From Agrostemma githago (Eukaryota > Streptophyta > Magnoliopsida > Caryophyllales > Caryophyllaceae): DNA of 64,000 bases. The translations under genes and the position numbers were made by a program. Shown piece by piece: positions 43,760-55,091 of this stretch. Positions within the stretch are counted from its first letter, which is position 1, and every line of letters starts with the position of its first letter. Location: contig OY288241.1 of assembly GCA_958450325.1 (NCBI GenBank), positions 43,896,278 through 43,960,277 of the forward strand, written 5' to 3'. Under the pieces are notes generated by a model. It was not told the origin of the DNA, did not search any database, and saw only the letters and a list, made by a program, of their open reading frames with translations.

Positions 43760-44935
43760 AGTTTATCCGCCATGTATTAAAGGAATTTTTCAGGAATATT
43801 TCTATTTATCATTTTCTATGAATTATTAGTTACACATTTTCAGTTCCTGTTAAATTTATAAAACAATAACAAATATTTATCGGTTGCTATGTTTCTAAGT
43901 CACAGAATACCACGGTCAAAATTCTATAAATTTGCATCCTCCAATTACTTAACTTAATACGACCAGAATGTATAAACTAAATATTATTCATTCATCTAAA
44001 TGTATCATGAATCATATATATTCATTCATCAATATGCATGATTGCACTCATTCAGAGCATAAGATGGATTTATAAGACAGATAATATTCTTCCTCATATT
44101 AAGGGATTTATACTCATTCATTATTCTCTTTAGTGGATTTATAAGAAAGTTAATATTCTTCCTCAGATTAAGGGATTTATATTCATTCATCATTCTCTTT
44201 CGTTTGCAGTATTTTGTCATTGATTTGAGGCACCACTAATTTTCTTTGAATTTATTTTTAGTATTTATTCCAAGACAATTTAGATATTTTATTACTCATC
44301 AGTTTATCCGCTATCTATTAAAGTTTAGGAATATTTCTATTTGTCATTTTCTATGAATTATTAGTTATATATTTTCAGTTAATGTTAAAATTTATATAAC
44401 AAGTATTTATCAGTTAAGAAATCTATATTCTGATATTTATATCAGATTAATATTAGGGGATTTATATTCTGATATTTATATTTTGATATTTATATCAACT
44501 TAATATTATTAGTACAAATATTTATATAAAAGTTAATATCCTTCCTCACATTAAGGGATGTATATTCATTCATCATTATTTGGTGATTCATAAAAATCTT
44601 CCTCAAATATGGAAACCTACAACAATATTTGTAAATTTTACTAATGTCACAAAACTATACAAATTTTTCCCATCTTTGCAATATATAAGCATATATATAC
44701 ATACATTCATATATATATACACACGATTATAAAGAGTGATTAACTATAGTATTTTCACCAATATTGCTATTTATTATTTTCGATGAATTATTAGTTTTAT
44801 ATTATCAGTCCTTGTTAATTTATATAACAAATATTTATGATTTACTATGTTTCTTAAGTCACGGAATACCACAGCTAAAATTCTATAAATATGCATCATT
44901 TGATTACTTAACTTGATACCCACCATAATGTATCA
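43760..44935. repeat. AT-rich repeat block, expanded copies
   Basis: Parts of the 40440-40935 block occur here two or three times: AATATTTCTATTT-TCATTTTC near 43796 and 44331, with a diverged form near 44760; ATTCTTCCTCA-ATTAAGGGATTTATA near 44089, 44153 and 44529; and TTTGGTGATTCATAAAAATC at 44579. The copies suggest local tandem growth and rearrangement. No genes. Confidence 0.7.
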
Positions 44936-45000
44936 ACTAAAAATAGGTGTCGTGCGTTTTCCTAACGAGCCTTTATTCAATCCTAACGAATTTTCCTAAA

Positions 45001-45575
45001 ATTTATCCATTATACCCTTATATAAACTTTAATTTGACATTGACATTCAACTACCGATCGTACGTTTTGCTCCGTCAATTTAGATAATCTATCGATGCCG
45101 AATACAATTATGACTTCTGATTCAATTACCGAGAATGTAAATTCAACTATTTATTTACTAATCAACTTTTTTAATTGTATTATTATTGTTTGATAAATTG
45201 TTTAGGGTTTATAAAAGGGATGGTGGTTGGCGTGGTGGTTGTGGGGAACGGGCTCACTGGAAGTGGTGGCTGGCCGTGGTGGCGCGTTGGGTCGAGTCGG
45301 GTCGTGGGCGGTGTGTGATGGTGGACAGCAACTAACAAACAAAAAAGGAATTTAAATAAATAGATTAATTAAAAAATAAAAAATAAACAGCAACCAACAG
45401 GGCAACAGCAACAACGTCACTCCTGACCCCACCGCTGACCACCAGACCCCCCACCGATCACCACCCAGCCCACCCCTTGACCCGACCCGACCCACCATCA
45501 CCACCTAGCCTACCCCTTGACCCGACGCACTACCACCATACAGCCCACACCCACGACCGACCCACCACCACCACC
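45001..45575. other. Unique-looking flank with C-rich imperfect repeats
   Basis: No gene recognised. The part 45435-45575 contains repeated CACC and CTTGACCCGAC words in an imperfect repeat of about 50 bases, directly before the start of the element C LTR. Open frames there are by-products of the repeats. Confidence 0.5.
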
Positions 45576-47752
45576 TGTAGACACCCAGATTTGGACCTGG
45601 TGGCTAGAGAAGTGCCCAATAAACACCCGATGACGATAGGACTGCAACACGACGTGGGTTCGCGATGTTTTAGGTAGTTTTTATATAGAACGGATCAAAT
45701 AAATTACTCGGAAAAAATTAAACTAACGTGATGGCAGCCTAAGTCGTGTCGTTACGGTCGCATAGACAAGATTAGAGTCAATTCTGACACCGGAACCCCG
45801 AGTTGGTCCCGAAACTCAAACCGAGTCAGCACCGCGCCAAGTGAACCTCGGGATGCACACCCGAGGCCTATCAAACTCACGGCGCTAGGTTAAACTCGGG
45901 GAAACCTTAGGCCCCAAGATACGTATTATACCCCTCCCTCTCGGTTTTGGAAAGTATCAAAATCGTATCTTCAAAACTCCAACCGCCTCACCCCACGCGT
46001 CTGAAACTCCCCACGCCTGAATCCAGGCGCCTGAGTCTTGGTGCGCCTCAACTCAGGCGTCCATAGGGGTGACAAGGACCGAAAGCACCTATAAATACCC
46101 CCCCTTCACCTCATTCATTCGACACAATTCTCAATTCTCTTCTCCCTCCACATTCTCGCTAAGGGCTCGCACTCCGACATCCGAGGCAAACGATCCACTC
46201 GATTGTAGTTCCGATAAAAGCGACATCAACGCTACACCTCACCTTCGAGCACTCCAATCAATACCGAGGTGCCTGTATTCGACTAGCTTAAGTCTAGTAA
46301 CGAAGTTTCCGGATTAGCCGCAGGATCAGTCTATAGTAACGAAGCTCTGACAGAGTAGCCGCAAGAAGGGTCAACGGTAACGGAGCTCTGCTGAAATCAC
46401 TAGGACAACTAGGAGGATCCGCCTTTGAAGCCGGGTCGTCACTAGGTTGTCATCTAAACAAAACTTTACATTCTCGTACTTTCTTTTTTACATTCTCGTA
46501 CTTTCTTTTATTATGCACTATGACAACACTAGATGTGAACACTAGGTCCACAAACATCTACTAAGATACGTAACGTTCCAACTTCAACCACAAATACTGG
46601 AACACACCAAATAGACACGAGTAATTCCGAGATCCGTTCTCAAAATTATCTATGCATCGAGTCCCGTTTAGTGTATACTCCGAGGTTGCAACTCCTCACA
46701 ATGTGATTTACTTACATTCGCATTTACAGTTTTTCGTATGGTTTGTTGCTTTTATGACCTTATAATCGCATGCTAAATCACCTAACACGGAATTCAAAAC
46801 GTAAAATAACTAAAACTGAACAAAGTGATGGTCGGGTTCCGTGTTAGTCCAGGTGGTCGCCTTTCTAGGTTCGACGCATCTCTATTAATACCGAACCGAC
46901 GCATCTTAAGCAGAATACCATGTAAGGTATACCACGAGAACGACTAATATCTGTATTATTGTGTTATAACCGATTTGTTAATACGTATAATACTAGTACT
47001 CTCTACCCTCCTACGTGCATCTTTTCATGGCCTGCCTATCACGTGAAATCGCATGCAAAGAATGTAAACACATCTACTTTGACAACAATACTTACTTGTC
47101 CTTAAACAAATGACGTAGCAAGAGGTATAGGGTGAAAACAACGGATGTTACAGTATTTCCGCCACAACAAAAGAACTAGGTTATCAGCCCACCGATTGAT
47201 TAGTAGAGGACGCTAAAGTGCGGGTGGTATTGGGTGTTGACATCTATCGGATGTTGGCTTCCCAATACGTAACCTCACCCCTTACTCAGAATCGACGGTT
47301 TCCGGATGTCCGAAACCATTGGCAATGAGAGTCGTTCTAGGCATGGACTGCTTAAGGGTACAAGTCTTTATCTTTAGGTCTCGTGCCCCTCAGCTTTGAG
47401 CCGACTAAGGACCAAAGTTGACTTGAACGGTTTGTGAGTCCCCGTAATTGACTCGGTGGCGACTCCACAAATCGGCAACGAATTCAGTTCACTAAAAAGG
47501 TCGCCTTACCAAACGAATCGGCCTTTAAACATTTACAACCACGACTCGATCGATTCCAAACGGAAACACGGGTGCCCGCACCCATCTAGTACAAGTCTGA
47601 TCGTCGTCCGAATCGAAGTCCAAAACATCGCCCCGTACGCGAGATCGGACTGGCCCTCGACCGGGAGGGGGCCACGTGGTGGCCGCCGCCACACGTTGAA
47701 AAAGCGGGTCGGTCCCGCGCGCGGTGCCGGGCGGTGCGAACGGACGTCCACA
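45576..47752 (+). mobile_element. Element C 5' LTR
   Basis: 2177 bp, starting TGTAGACACCCAGATTTGG and ending GACGTCCACA. It aligns throughout with the inverse of both B LTRs. TATA box CTATAAATA at 46089-46097, followed by a C-run, with the GC-rich ACTCAGGCG cluster at 45975-46065. Confidence 0.9.
45975..46097 (+). promoter_or_regulatory. Element C LTR promoter
   Basis: GCCTGAATCCAGGCGCCTGA and CAACTCAGGCGTCC words form a quasi-palindromic cluster, ending about 25 bases before CTATAAATACCCCC. Confidence 0.5.
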
Positions 47753-47755
47753 GTT

Positions 47756-47773
47756 TGGCGACTCCGCTAGGGA
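47756..47773 (+). other. Element C primer binding site (Arg tRNA type)
   Basis: TGGCGACTCCGCTAGGGA lies three bases after the LTR end and differs from the B site by one base. Confidence 0.85.
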
Positions 47774-48336
47774 TTTGGAAACAAATTTCCAGTGGGGTGT
47801 AACTTGAACGAGGTCGGTGAAGCTCGTTTCCTAGTTCCTAATTGTGGTCACTACAGGTTTGGCCCTAAAAAGCCCACCCTCACCGATATCTGGACCAATC
47901 GACCTCTTTGCAGTAAGGTCCTTAGGGACACGCGGAGAGATCCTCGATTGACGCTCCGACCGCCTAACGTGTACCCCGCGGGAATAATAAGCGGATTGTT
48001 CCGAACGGACGGTATGACACTCGTTTCCCTAGATGATTTGTCAATGCCTAAGTGAGGACTATTCGTGGGCGGTAGCCTACCCTAACCAACCCGTGTCCGC
48101 ATCCTGCATGAGTGTATGCATTCCTAGTTGTGTGTAGCATGTTTAGAACAACCCAAATAAAACACTAAAAATGTGGATTCAACCACGCCAACATATTCAA
48201 CCGCACCCAACTTCGTTTTCGAAAAATACCTCATCTTTTCAAAACGACCTTTTAAACGCCGACACTACGGTCAAATCGTGATTTCCAAAAGAAAAAAAAA
48301 ACATTTTTTGATGTCGTTATCAAGGCAAATTACTTT

Positions 48337-48375
<39 letters not shown>

Positions 48376-49105
48376 TAGTGCCACCACCTTGGCCAAAGCA
48401 AAACCCGTCAACAACGATTACCGTTAATACCACCGAGACTCACAATTAATGGGATCAAGGTACCTTAAACGGTTACATTTTGTTTCAAAAAAATATTTTT
48501 ACACACGTAGCGTTAACACAACCGAAGCTTCAATTAATGAAGTCATGGAACCCAAAACGGTTACACTCTCAAAAACGCTTTTCACAATACATCACCCCCC
48601 ACCGTTAAATGCTAGTTAATGCAACCAACGAACGTGGGTCACTCGTTTTAAAAGTTCTTTTTCTAAAAACACTATTCACTACCTAAATTCCTTAATGAGG
48701 ATTTAGTCACATATTCCGAAGCACCGTCACGGACTTCATGACCCACCACGAGCACCACATACACCACGAAGATCGAACTGGTTAATTAATAGTAGTTTCG
48801 ATAAAAAGCACCATGTCATCATTTTCAAAACCGGTTCCCTTAAGAACTCCTCTCAAACATTTCCACTTTTGTTATCGTCGGAATCCCGACACACACCTAT
48901 AGCGACACACTTTCACGTCACAAGCGATGTCTTCACGCCATCGTCACCTTTTTCTTACAAATCGTCCTTTTTAAAAAAAAATCCCCTGGCAGGATTGGTC
49001 GTTTTCAAAATAAAAAAATATCAAAGTTCTTTAATCCTGAGCCGGGATCGCGATCAACTTCTTACGTCGTACAACCGTGTGATTAACTGTCTGTGTTAGT
49101 TATTA
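47774..49105 (+). other. Element C leader region
   Basis: Matches the inverse of element B's leader in patches. The first 270 bases contain an open stretch also present in B (RDTRRDPRLTLRPPN in both, at about 47927 here and 34020 on the minus strand of B). That may be a relic of a leader peptide or gag start, but it is not recognised. An (AT)n tract lies at 48338-48372. Confidence 0.55.
48338..48372. repeat. (AT)n simple repeat
   Basis: About 17 AT pairs in an uninterrupted run. Confidence 0.9.
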
Positions 49106-49783
49106 TTGGTTTGCAACATCCATACTTCTGTAACCCGTTTGACTTTCTCCGTTCATTACATTGATAACCGCCTCAATTTCCTTGAGAGTAGAGACCCAAA
49201 AAGTGAAACGAACACCAATCCGGGCAAATACCACGCCCAAGAGCCTACCCAGGATAGATTATCCCAACACTCCGCCCGATCAAAGCTTACCAAAGTCGAT
49301 ACGGAAAGAACACCAAGACCTTATAAGACCACATCAAACAAAGTAGAAAGATCGCCGAGAAAGTTTACCCTAATCAATTCATCTTACACCGAAGCTCTTA
49401 AGCACCTAATCGATCAAGGGTTGCTTTTGCCCATGGGTTCCACTCCGGACCCACCAGTCGGCGGACGAGGCAAAAGTTGGACCCCTAATGCTTATTGCCT
49501 AAATCACCAAGGTAACGGGCACGATACCGAATCTTGCTATCGACTCAAACATGTCATACAAGACATGATCGAAAATGAGACTATCCCTCTCCCTCCACCC
49601 GAAAAACCTAACAATACCACTAACCCCTTTAGCCTTCATGCAGTCTTCGACAACGCCATCAATTATTCCCACCTCGACCCTATTGAGGAGAATGTCCGAC
49701 ATATCGAGGGAGATCCTGACAACCCACGGGCATCCACCGAGATGAGTATATTTGTGTCCGAGTCAGAGTCTAGTTCGTCTTAG
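49106..49783 (+). pseudogene. C-terminal gag fragment of element C
   Basis: Open stretch without its own ATG, homologous along its length to 22899-22255 of B. It keeps the C-x2-H-x4-H-x4-C knuckle (CLNHQGNGHDTESC), then YRLKHVIQDMIENE, PPPEKPNNTTNPF and the SESESSSS end. Same limits and same missing pol as in B. Confidence 0.8.
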
Positions 49784-51010
49784 CCCTTAGGGCCTAGACC
49801 TAATAGTATAACAATGTCTTATTTTTTTACATCGAGTCAGGAGGTGCGAGGGGATCTGTCCTCCACCTCCCCGAAAACAATATCTCGGGCACATAACGCG
49901 CTTATTACTATCAATAAAAAGAAATAAATTTTTCCTCCTTTAAAATGCGCCTCGACAATCGCCTAATTTAAAATAACGAACCTTCTTGCTTACGACTCGA
50001 TGCTATGCCACTTATCGATAACAAAAGCATACCTCGGAACAACGACGAATTACGATAACTGTGATCCCGTGTTCTTTTTACCTTTTCCATGTCTAGTATA
50101 GAAAGCCACAAACTATCCTTTAGAACAAGCATTCCCGAATCCTATGACAAATCTAGATAGTCGCTGATCTTAGCTTGTGATCAAAGACGGAAAGCAAATT
50201 CATTTCCCACAATAAATATCCCTCGAATAAATACCGACCAATTCCCACCATAGTGTGGAGATGACATAGGTCCACCCCGACGCGGCCACGCGCGGGTTTG
50301 GGGAGGCGAACGAATCTCATGTGAGATGGGTCTCGAATTAAATTTTAAATCAAAGTAGGAGTCGTCACCGAATTTTGTGGGATTTCAGGCCCGTTCCAAC
50401 CCACTCTATGTCGTAGTGGGCCGTGCACAAAGCACGGCCCATTCCGATTTCAGAGTTTATTGGGTTCGTCCCTTAGCATTGCGATACCGATACCGACATT
50501 ATCGGTAATCGAGTATTGAAAGACTCTCGTATGCCAATGAATTCGGACATCTGGAAACCATGGTTCTGAGTAAAGGGTGAGGGTACATGCTGGGAAGTTC
50601 ACAAAGAACACCCAACCCCGCCCGCACTTAGCGGCCTTTACTAAGATATCGTTTGTTTTTGGTGTACGCGCGTTAGTTCAACAGTTTAATGATATGCAAA
50701 CAAGGCTTTTTAGACTAAACATGTGAATTATGTTTGATCTACGTCTTTTAATGCATGTTGAACTAAGTCGAAGTTGTTTTAGCATGTGAGATTCGTTTTA
50801 GTACAATAAAACAAAAGAAATGCCAAAATAGAAACAAACGGGTTAGTAACGATTTACAATAAAGATTAGAATGATATAAATAAAATAAAGCAAGGTTTTG
50901 AAAAGAGTAGGACACGTGATAGACTTGACACGTGTTGACCGAAGTCGTTAAAAACGTTTTATCGAAACTTGAAACAATGTTGAAGGCTCACGGGTTTGTC
51001 GTGATAAAGG

Positions 51011-51197
51011 TCACTCGGCCGAGTCATGGAAGGACTCGGTCGAGTGCCTCGTAAAAACCTTCCTGCTTCGATTTTGAGGTGTCACTCGATCGAGTCAGGT
51101 ATGACACTCGATCGAGTAGTCGTCGGGAAGAGTATTCTGATCCGATTTTGGGGTGTCACTCGACCGAGTGGCTATGGCACTCGATCGAGTGCCCCCT
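51011..51197. repeat. Palindrome cluster 1 in D LTR (6 copies)
   Basis: Six CACTCGATCGAGTG-type words are arranged as three pairs. Within a pair the words are 5-12 bases apart. Between pairs there is a spacer of about 35-40 bases with TTCGATTTTGAGGTG or CCGATTTTGGGGTG. The cluster lies downstream of the TATA box in element sense. Confidence 0.85.
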
Positions 51198-51642
51198 GTT
51201 CGAGGGGTGACTCGATTTGCAATCTTCGAAATTACTTTTGTTTTTTTGAAAATCGACAATTTTGTTAAGTCTTGTAAAAATATGGCATAATTTATACCCA
51301 ACTTAAAATTTTCAAAGCTCATTAATATTCAATATTCGACTACGAAGTCGATATCCAATATTTAGAGTGATTGTTAGAAAAAAATGACGTTTTTAGAAAT
51401 CGAGATAAATCTCTCCGCGTTATAATGTCGTGTTAGTCTTTGCAGGACTTATATGACGATTATTTCGGCATCAACGAAAGAAGTTTTTGAAAACGTTTTA
51501 TTTGATTGATTCCTTTAGATTCGATGTTCAACTATAGAGTTGATATCGAATCCTTAGGGACGACTCGTTATTGCTAATTATAGTAGTAGTAATAATAATG
51601 ATATTAGAAACGAAAAGACGATGACAAAAAACGACGGACGAG

Positions 51643-51689
51643 AGAAGAAGAAGAAGAAGAAGAAGAAGAAGAAGAAGAAGAAGAAGAAA
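51643..51689. repeat. (GAA)n simple repeat
   Basis: About 15 GAA triplets on the plus strand within the D LTR. The Leu-rich minus-strand frame over it is an artefact. Confidence 0.92.
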
Positions 51690-51978
51690 AGACGTGAGGA
51701 AGAAGGAAAAAGGAGAGAACGGGATTTGAAACACCCTCAACCTACATTCTAAATTCGGTCTCGATTAAGAACTCGCAGTAACGGCGCTTGCGTAGGAGTA
51801 ACGAAAATATAGGAGGAGTTAAGGAGTTGTATGGTTTGCCTAAGTTTTGCTAGAGTTTTGGGTTGTAGCTTAATGTCGGGAATTATGGAGGTTTGGATGT
51901 GAATGCGAAGATTGTATGTATTGTATGTTGTAATTGAATGTGATAATTGGTGTCTCAATTGTGTTGCAAGGGTGGGGT

Positions 51979-52268
51979 ATTTATAGGATGGGATACCCCC
52001 ACTCGGGATAGGAGATTCCTAGTGTTTGGATAGAAAAGTGGTTTCTTGCCAAGGAAGAAAGCAACGGTTGGGAGAAAGTGGAACTCCGCTTATGAATAGG
52101 AGAGTCTTACTTGAGGAGGAAGAAACTCCCGATTTTGGCTGAAAAAGAAGGTCACTCGATCGAGTGGTTCATGGCACTCGATCGAGTGCCTGGTCTAAAT
52201 TCAAATCTGATTGTTTTTTGTGAGCCCACTCGACCGAGTGAGCCACTCCACTCGATCGAGTGGAGCTG
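51979..52268 (-). promoter_or_regulatory. Element D LTR promoter: palindrome cluster 2 and TATA box
   Basis: Four CACTCGATCGAGTG-type palindromes in two pairs (52268 down to 52152), then CTATAAATACCCCACC at 51987-51972 on the minus strand. Confidence 0.5.
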
Positions 52269-52697
52269 GACGGGTGACATAACTCTTCAAAAGACAGAAT
52301 TTTATCTCTTACGGAACTGTTTATTATTTTTTGCAGCTGATTTTTGTGAGGAATTGAACTTCTAATTGGATTTTTGAATGTCGCGTGACAGATTTTCTGT
52401 TTTGGAAATGTCTTTGACCGGGGTTTGACCCGGTCGCCAAAAGACGGTTTTGCCCTCGGTCTCGGTTTCGACCCAAATTAGTCTCATTTGACTGGAAACG
52501 ACCTACTGGGCCTGAATTTGAGGTCTGCTTTGTGATATTTTTACTCCGTTAAAAGCTCGCGCCAATTATTATTGATTCTGAGTCCACAATCGGGCGTAAT
52601 TAAGTCATGTTTACGTCCGATCATCATCGGGTGTTTTTTGGAAATTGCTATAGACACCTGGCGGTCAAAATGTGGGTGTCTATAGAGCCCCCACTCT

Positions 52698-53305
52698 GAC
52701 TGAGGCTTGGACAAGGCGAAAATCAGTGTAACTACCATGCCAATCGAGGATTAAGACCTGGCAGACTTCCGGTCGGGTCGTTTATAGTCCATTAGACTTG
52801 CGTAAAAGGGCTCGCCAGCCATGAGATAGAAATCATACCTGAGCGGACGCTGAAGATTCCGTGGGGACTTGCCTAAGAAGCCTTGGGTGTGCCCGTTTGC
52901 AGACACATCTCGTGTTTTCCGTCGGGGAGTTTTAAAGAGTTGTATAAGCATGCTCCTGAAGTCTTGGGTGTACCTGTATGCTGACACATAGCAATTTGTA
53001 TGTAACATTTAGGCGAAACACCGACTCACGCTGGGGAAGTGATTTTGAAAATTTTGAAATTTTGGAAGAAAATGAGTTTTTGAAAATGTTAAGAATTTGG
53101 ATTCGCCTTAAAATTAGGAATACTCGGGATGACTCGATTCCTGTATCAGATTCTGAAGCGGATTCCTAAAGTCCTTAGGTTAGGCCTGTATGCCTATGTG
53201 AATTAGGAGATATGATAATAATCCCAATTCCTAAAGTCATATTCAAACCCGAATCTTCCCTTCTTTTCTTAAAATCCTTTAAACTTTTAAGAAAAAGTTC
53301 TTGCT
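52698..53305 (+). other. Element D internal end and upstream region of its antisense gene
   Basis: The first 200 bases match the inverse of the window start (element A) and resemble 3054-3190 of B. The rest is AT-rich with a GAAAATTTTGAAATTTTGG stretch and leads to the ATG at 53306. No coding sequence or strong TATA box is recognised. Confidence 0.45.
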
Positions 53306-53947
53306 ATGGGTATCGAGCATCGGACCGCAATGCTTCAGACATGGTCCCAGTATTTTCGGGATGAAGACACAGTTCAGCTGACTCAAATGAGAATTAATGC
53401 TTTATTCCCGCTTCAACGACTTAGAGTAGATTCGCACTTCCTGGATGCTTGCCTATCCTTTTGGGATACTACCCATCATGTTTTCGCATTTCCTCGAGGA
53501 GAAATATGTCCCCTTCCTGAAGAAATTGCAGCTATCGACGGCTGGTGTCCCAATGCTCGTCCTGCCATTCCCCCGTTTTATCCTGATCCAAGGAGGAGAT
53601 TAAGGCACTTTCTTGGTTTGTCACACGCTGAGACGGCCCGTATGGTGAAGGGAGATTCTGTTTCCTTATTCGATCTAGCCAATAAATTTATGAATTCTAG
53701 CGGCGTAAGAGTTACTCCCACCCATAAGCGCAGGGTTTTCGCTTTTTGCATGTTACACCAATATGTCTTTGAATGAAGAATGGACGTTGACTCGTGCTTA
53801 GGTCAAATCAGGCTGATAGGCATAGTTGACCAGATGGAAACGGGTCACAGCCCGGCTTGACTGACAACTGGGGAGATTATTATAGGCCTTGATGCTAAAA
53901 GACTTGACCCTGACCGACAATTGATGGGAAGTACCCGTCTTTTACAG
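53306..53947 (+). pseudogene. Element D antisense gene, exon 1 (DUF7745/PMD-like), two stops
   Basis: Starts at ATG 53306 (MGIEHRTAMLQTWSQYF) and stays in one frame for 214 codons to donor CAG|GTATCA, but TGA codons occur near 53774 and 53858. The pattern LDACLSFWDTTHHVFAF, then CPLPEEIAAIDGW and GLDAKRLDP, resembles the DUF7745 and related PMD-like proteins that accompany plant Tat elements. Function is unknown. It lies antisense to its host element, directly inside the 3' LTR, the same slot used by the PMD gene in element B. Confidence 0.65.
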
Positions 53948-53990
53948 GTATCATCTCGCATTTTTTTTAAAATTTTTTTTTATGTACAGA

Positions 53991-54085
53991 GGCCACTCGA
54001 TGGAGTGGACCTGTCACTCGATCGAGTGACCTCGATAAAAACCTCCTGTTTGCTTCCAGACGAGGCACTCGACCGAGTGCCTGTC
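53991..54085. repeat. CACTCGATCGAGTG palindromes inside the intron of the D antisense gene (3 copies)
   Basis: CCACTCGATGGAGTGG, TCACTCGATCGAGTGA and GCACTCGACCGAGTGC lie in the 185-base intron, the same family of words as in the D and A LTRs. Confidence 0.85.
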
Positions 54086-54132
54086 TGCGGACTGATTCTT
54101 ACTCACGTAAATATGTTTCCCCTTTTTGTCAG

Positions 54133-55020
54133 GTCTGGTTATCCGAGCGCTTGTCGATCATAGAGCCCCCGGTGAGCATATACAAATACCGTAGTTGCCA
54201 GATTAGCTTAAGGAAACGGCGTATAAGCTCGAGTCACCACATAAACCGAACTTACTGGGATAAAGAATTAAAATTCCATGGTGGTTTCTCTCAAAAACTG
54301 ACGGGGTTAGCTAAGAGAGATGAAGCTCGCTATTTGGTGATCCTGTCCTTGGATTGGACCATTTATATCTACCCAGACCGCATCCTGAGGCAGTTCGGTT
54401 CGTTTCAGCAGATCCCTGAGACTGAAGCAATCATTAGCGTTTCGCTCCAATTGACGGACGCTATGTGTGACGCGTGGCTACAACGTTGGTTTACCCGTGC
54501 CATATGGACTATACCTCATCCTTGTCAAACCGTTTGGGTTTCGGAGTCATGTCGAAAATGGGCTTCCGAGGAATCTGAAGAGGCCCGCAAAGCTTTGAAG
54601 ACTGATGAGGCTTTTGACTTGGTTCGTCGGGAAACAGTGAAAGATAATAGGGGGTTCTTTGATGAAGGGGAAACTCCTGCTGCCCTTGTCCGATTGGAGT
54701 CGGGTCTTAAGTCAAAAACTAAGACTCAAGCTAAAGAGACCGGTGCTAGTGACTCACGGGGATGGCTAAGCCCCCAGACTGATTTGGAGAAAAGACTTGG
54801 ACCGAGACTAGCAGCCCGAGACAGATTGGGCCCACGAGACTGGTTATCAGAAAAGGTGAGGGCCCGACTAGGGCCGACTGAGGTGGCTGAGGACTCGAGT
54901 TCGAGGAAACGAGTCTGGGCTAAAGAGGTTCCCTTGGTGATTCGGGAGCGTTCATCTCCACGCCGTCGCCAGTGGACGGAAAAAGAAGGTAAAGACAAGG
55001 GAAAGGGCAAGATGCCCTAG
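54133..55020 (+). CDS. Element D antisense gene, exon 2
   Basis: Follows acceptor TTTTTGTCAG (54132) in phase 0, starting VWLSERLSIIEPP, which is the LLQ-VWLSE junction common in this protein type. It contains YIYPDRILRQFGSFQQIP, a motif of DUF7745 and PMD relatives, and a Trp pair (WLQRWFTRAIW). It ends in a charged, repetitive tail (RLGPRLAARDRLGPRDW, then KGKGKMP), likely disordered and basic. This exon is open for 296 codons with a TAG stop. Given the stops in exon 1, the gene as a whole is probably inactive. Confidence 0.62.
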   Translation, partial: VWLSERLSIIEPPVSIYKYRSCQISLRKRRISSSHHINRTYWDKELKFHGGFSQKLTGLAKRDEARYLVILSLDWTIYIYPDRILRQFGSFQQIPETEAIISVSLQLTDAMCDAWLQRWFTRAIWTIPHPCQTVWVSESCRKWASEESEEARKALKTDEAFDLVRRETVKDNRGFFDEGETPAALVRLESGLKSKTKTQAKETGASDSRGWLSPQTDLEKRLGPRLAARDRLGPRDWLSEKVRARLGPTEVAEDSSSRKRVWAKEVPLVIRERSSPRRRQWTEKEGKDKGKGKMP

Positions 55021-55091
55021 ACGCCGAGTCCCTAGTTTTTATTATTTAAATATTATTACTATTTATTTTAGTGTCGTGTATTTTGTTTTTG

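Larger units (their letters stand above)
39682..45000 (+). mobile_element. Possible Helitron-derived AT-rich region carrying an RPA-like gene
   Basis: The left edge reads A|TCCTTTATATATTAAAGGA, like many plant Helitron 5' ends (TC start after A, then TATATTAAA). The region is very AT-rich, encodes a decayed RPA70-like gene, which Helitrons often carry, and has internally duplicated blocks. I found no Rep/helicase sequence and no convincing CTRRT 3' end with hairpin. An ordinary captured or relict RPA gene in AT-rich DNA is the alternative. Confidence 0.3.
45576..50253 (+). mobile_element. Element C: sister copy of B, plus orientation, 5' part
   Basis: 5' LTR (45576-47752), Arg-tRNA-type primer site, leader, gag C-terminal fragment (49106-49783) and about 470 bases more, all homologous in order to the inverse of element B. 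It stops at the sequence matching 21785 of B, where element D begins. The 3' half is not in the window. Confidence 0.85.
50254..52684 (-). mobile_element. Element D left LTR (3' LTR), Tat-like, inserted in element C
   Basis: 2431 bp. On the minus strand it starts TATAGACACCCAC and ends GTCATCTCCACA. The adjoining purine tract (52685-52697, minus strand CAGAGTGGGGGCTC) shows that this is the 3' LTR of a minus-oriented element. It is homologous to the split LTR of element A. It carries ten CACTCGATCGAGTG-like palindromes in two clusters and a minus-strand TATA box (51979-51987). Confidence 0.72.

Noticed and set aside
45435..45677. Proline/His-rich frame before and into the element C LTR
   Set aside because: Crosses the LTR boundary and consists of C-rich imperfect repeats.
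47456..47770. Open frame spanning the end of the C LTR and the primer site
   Set aside because: A protein crossing the LTR/primer-site junction is implausible, and the B copies do not keep the frame.
51528..51740. Leu-rich minus-strand frame that looks like a signal peptide
   Set aside because: It is the (GAA)n repeat read as CTT/TCC on the other strand.
54726..55010. Minus-strand frame opposite the tail of D exon 2
   Set aside because: Shadow of the repetitive charged tail, with no splice or start support.
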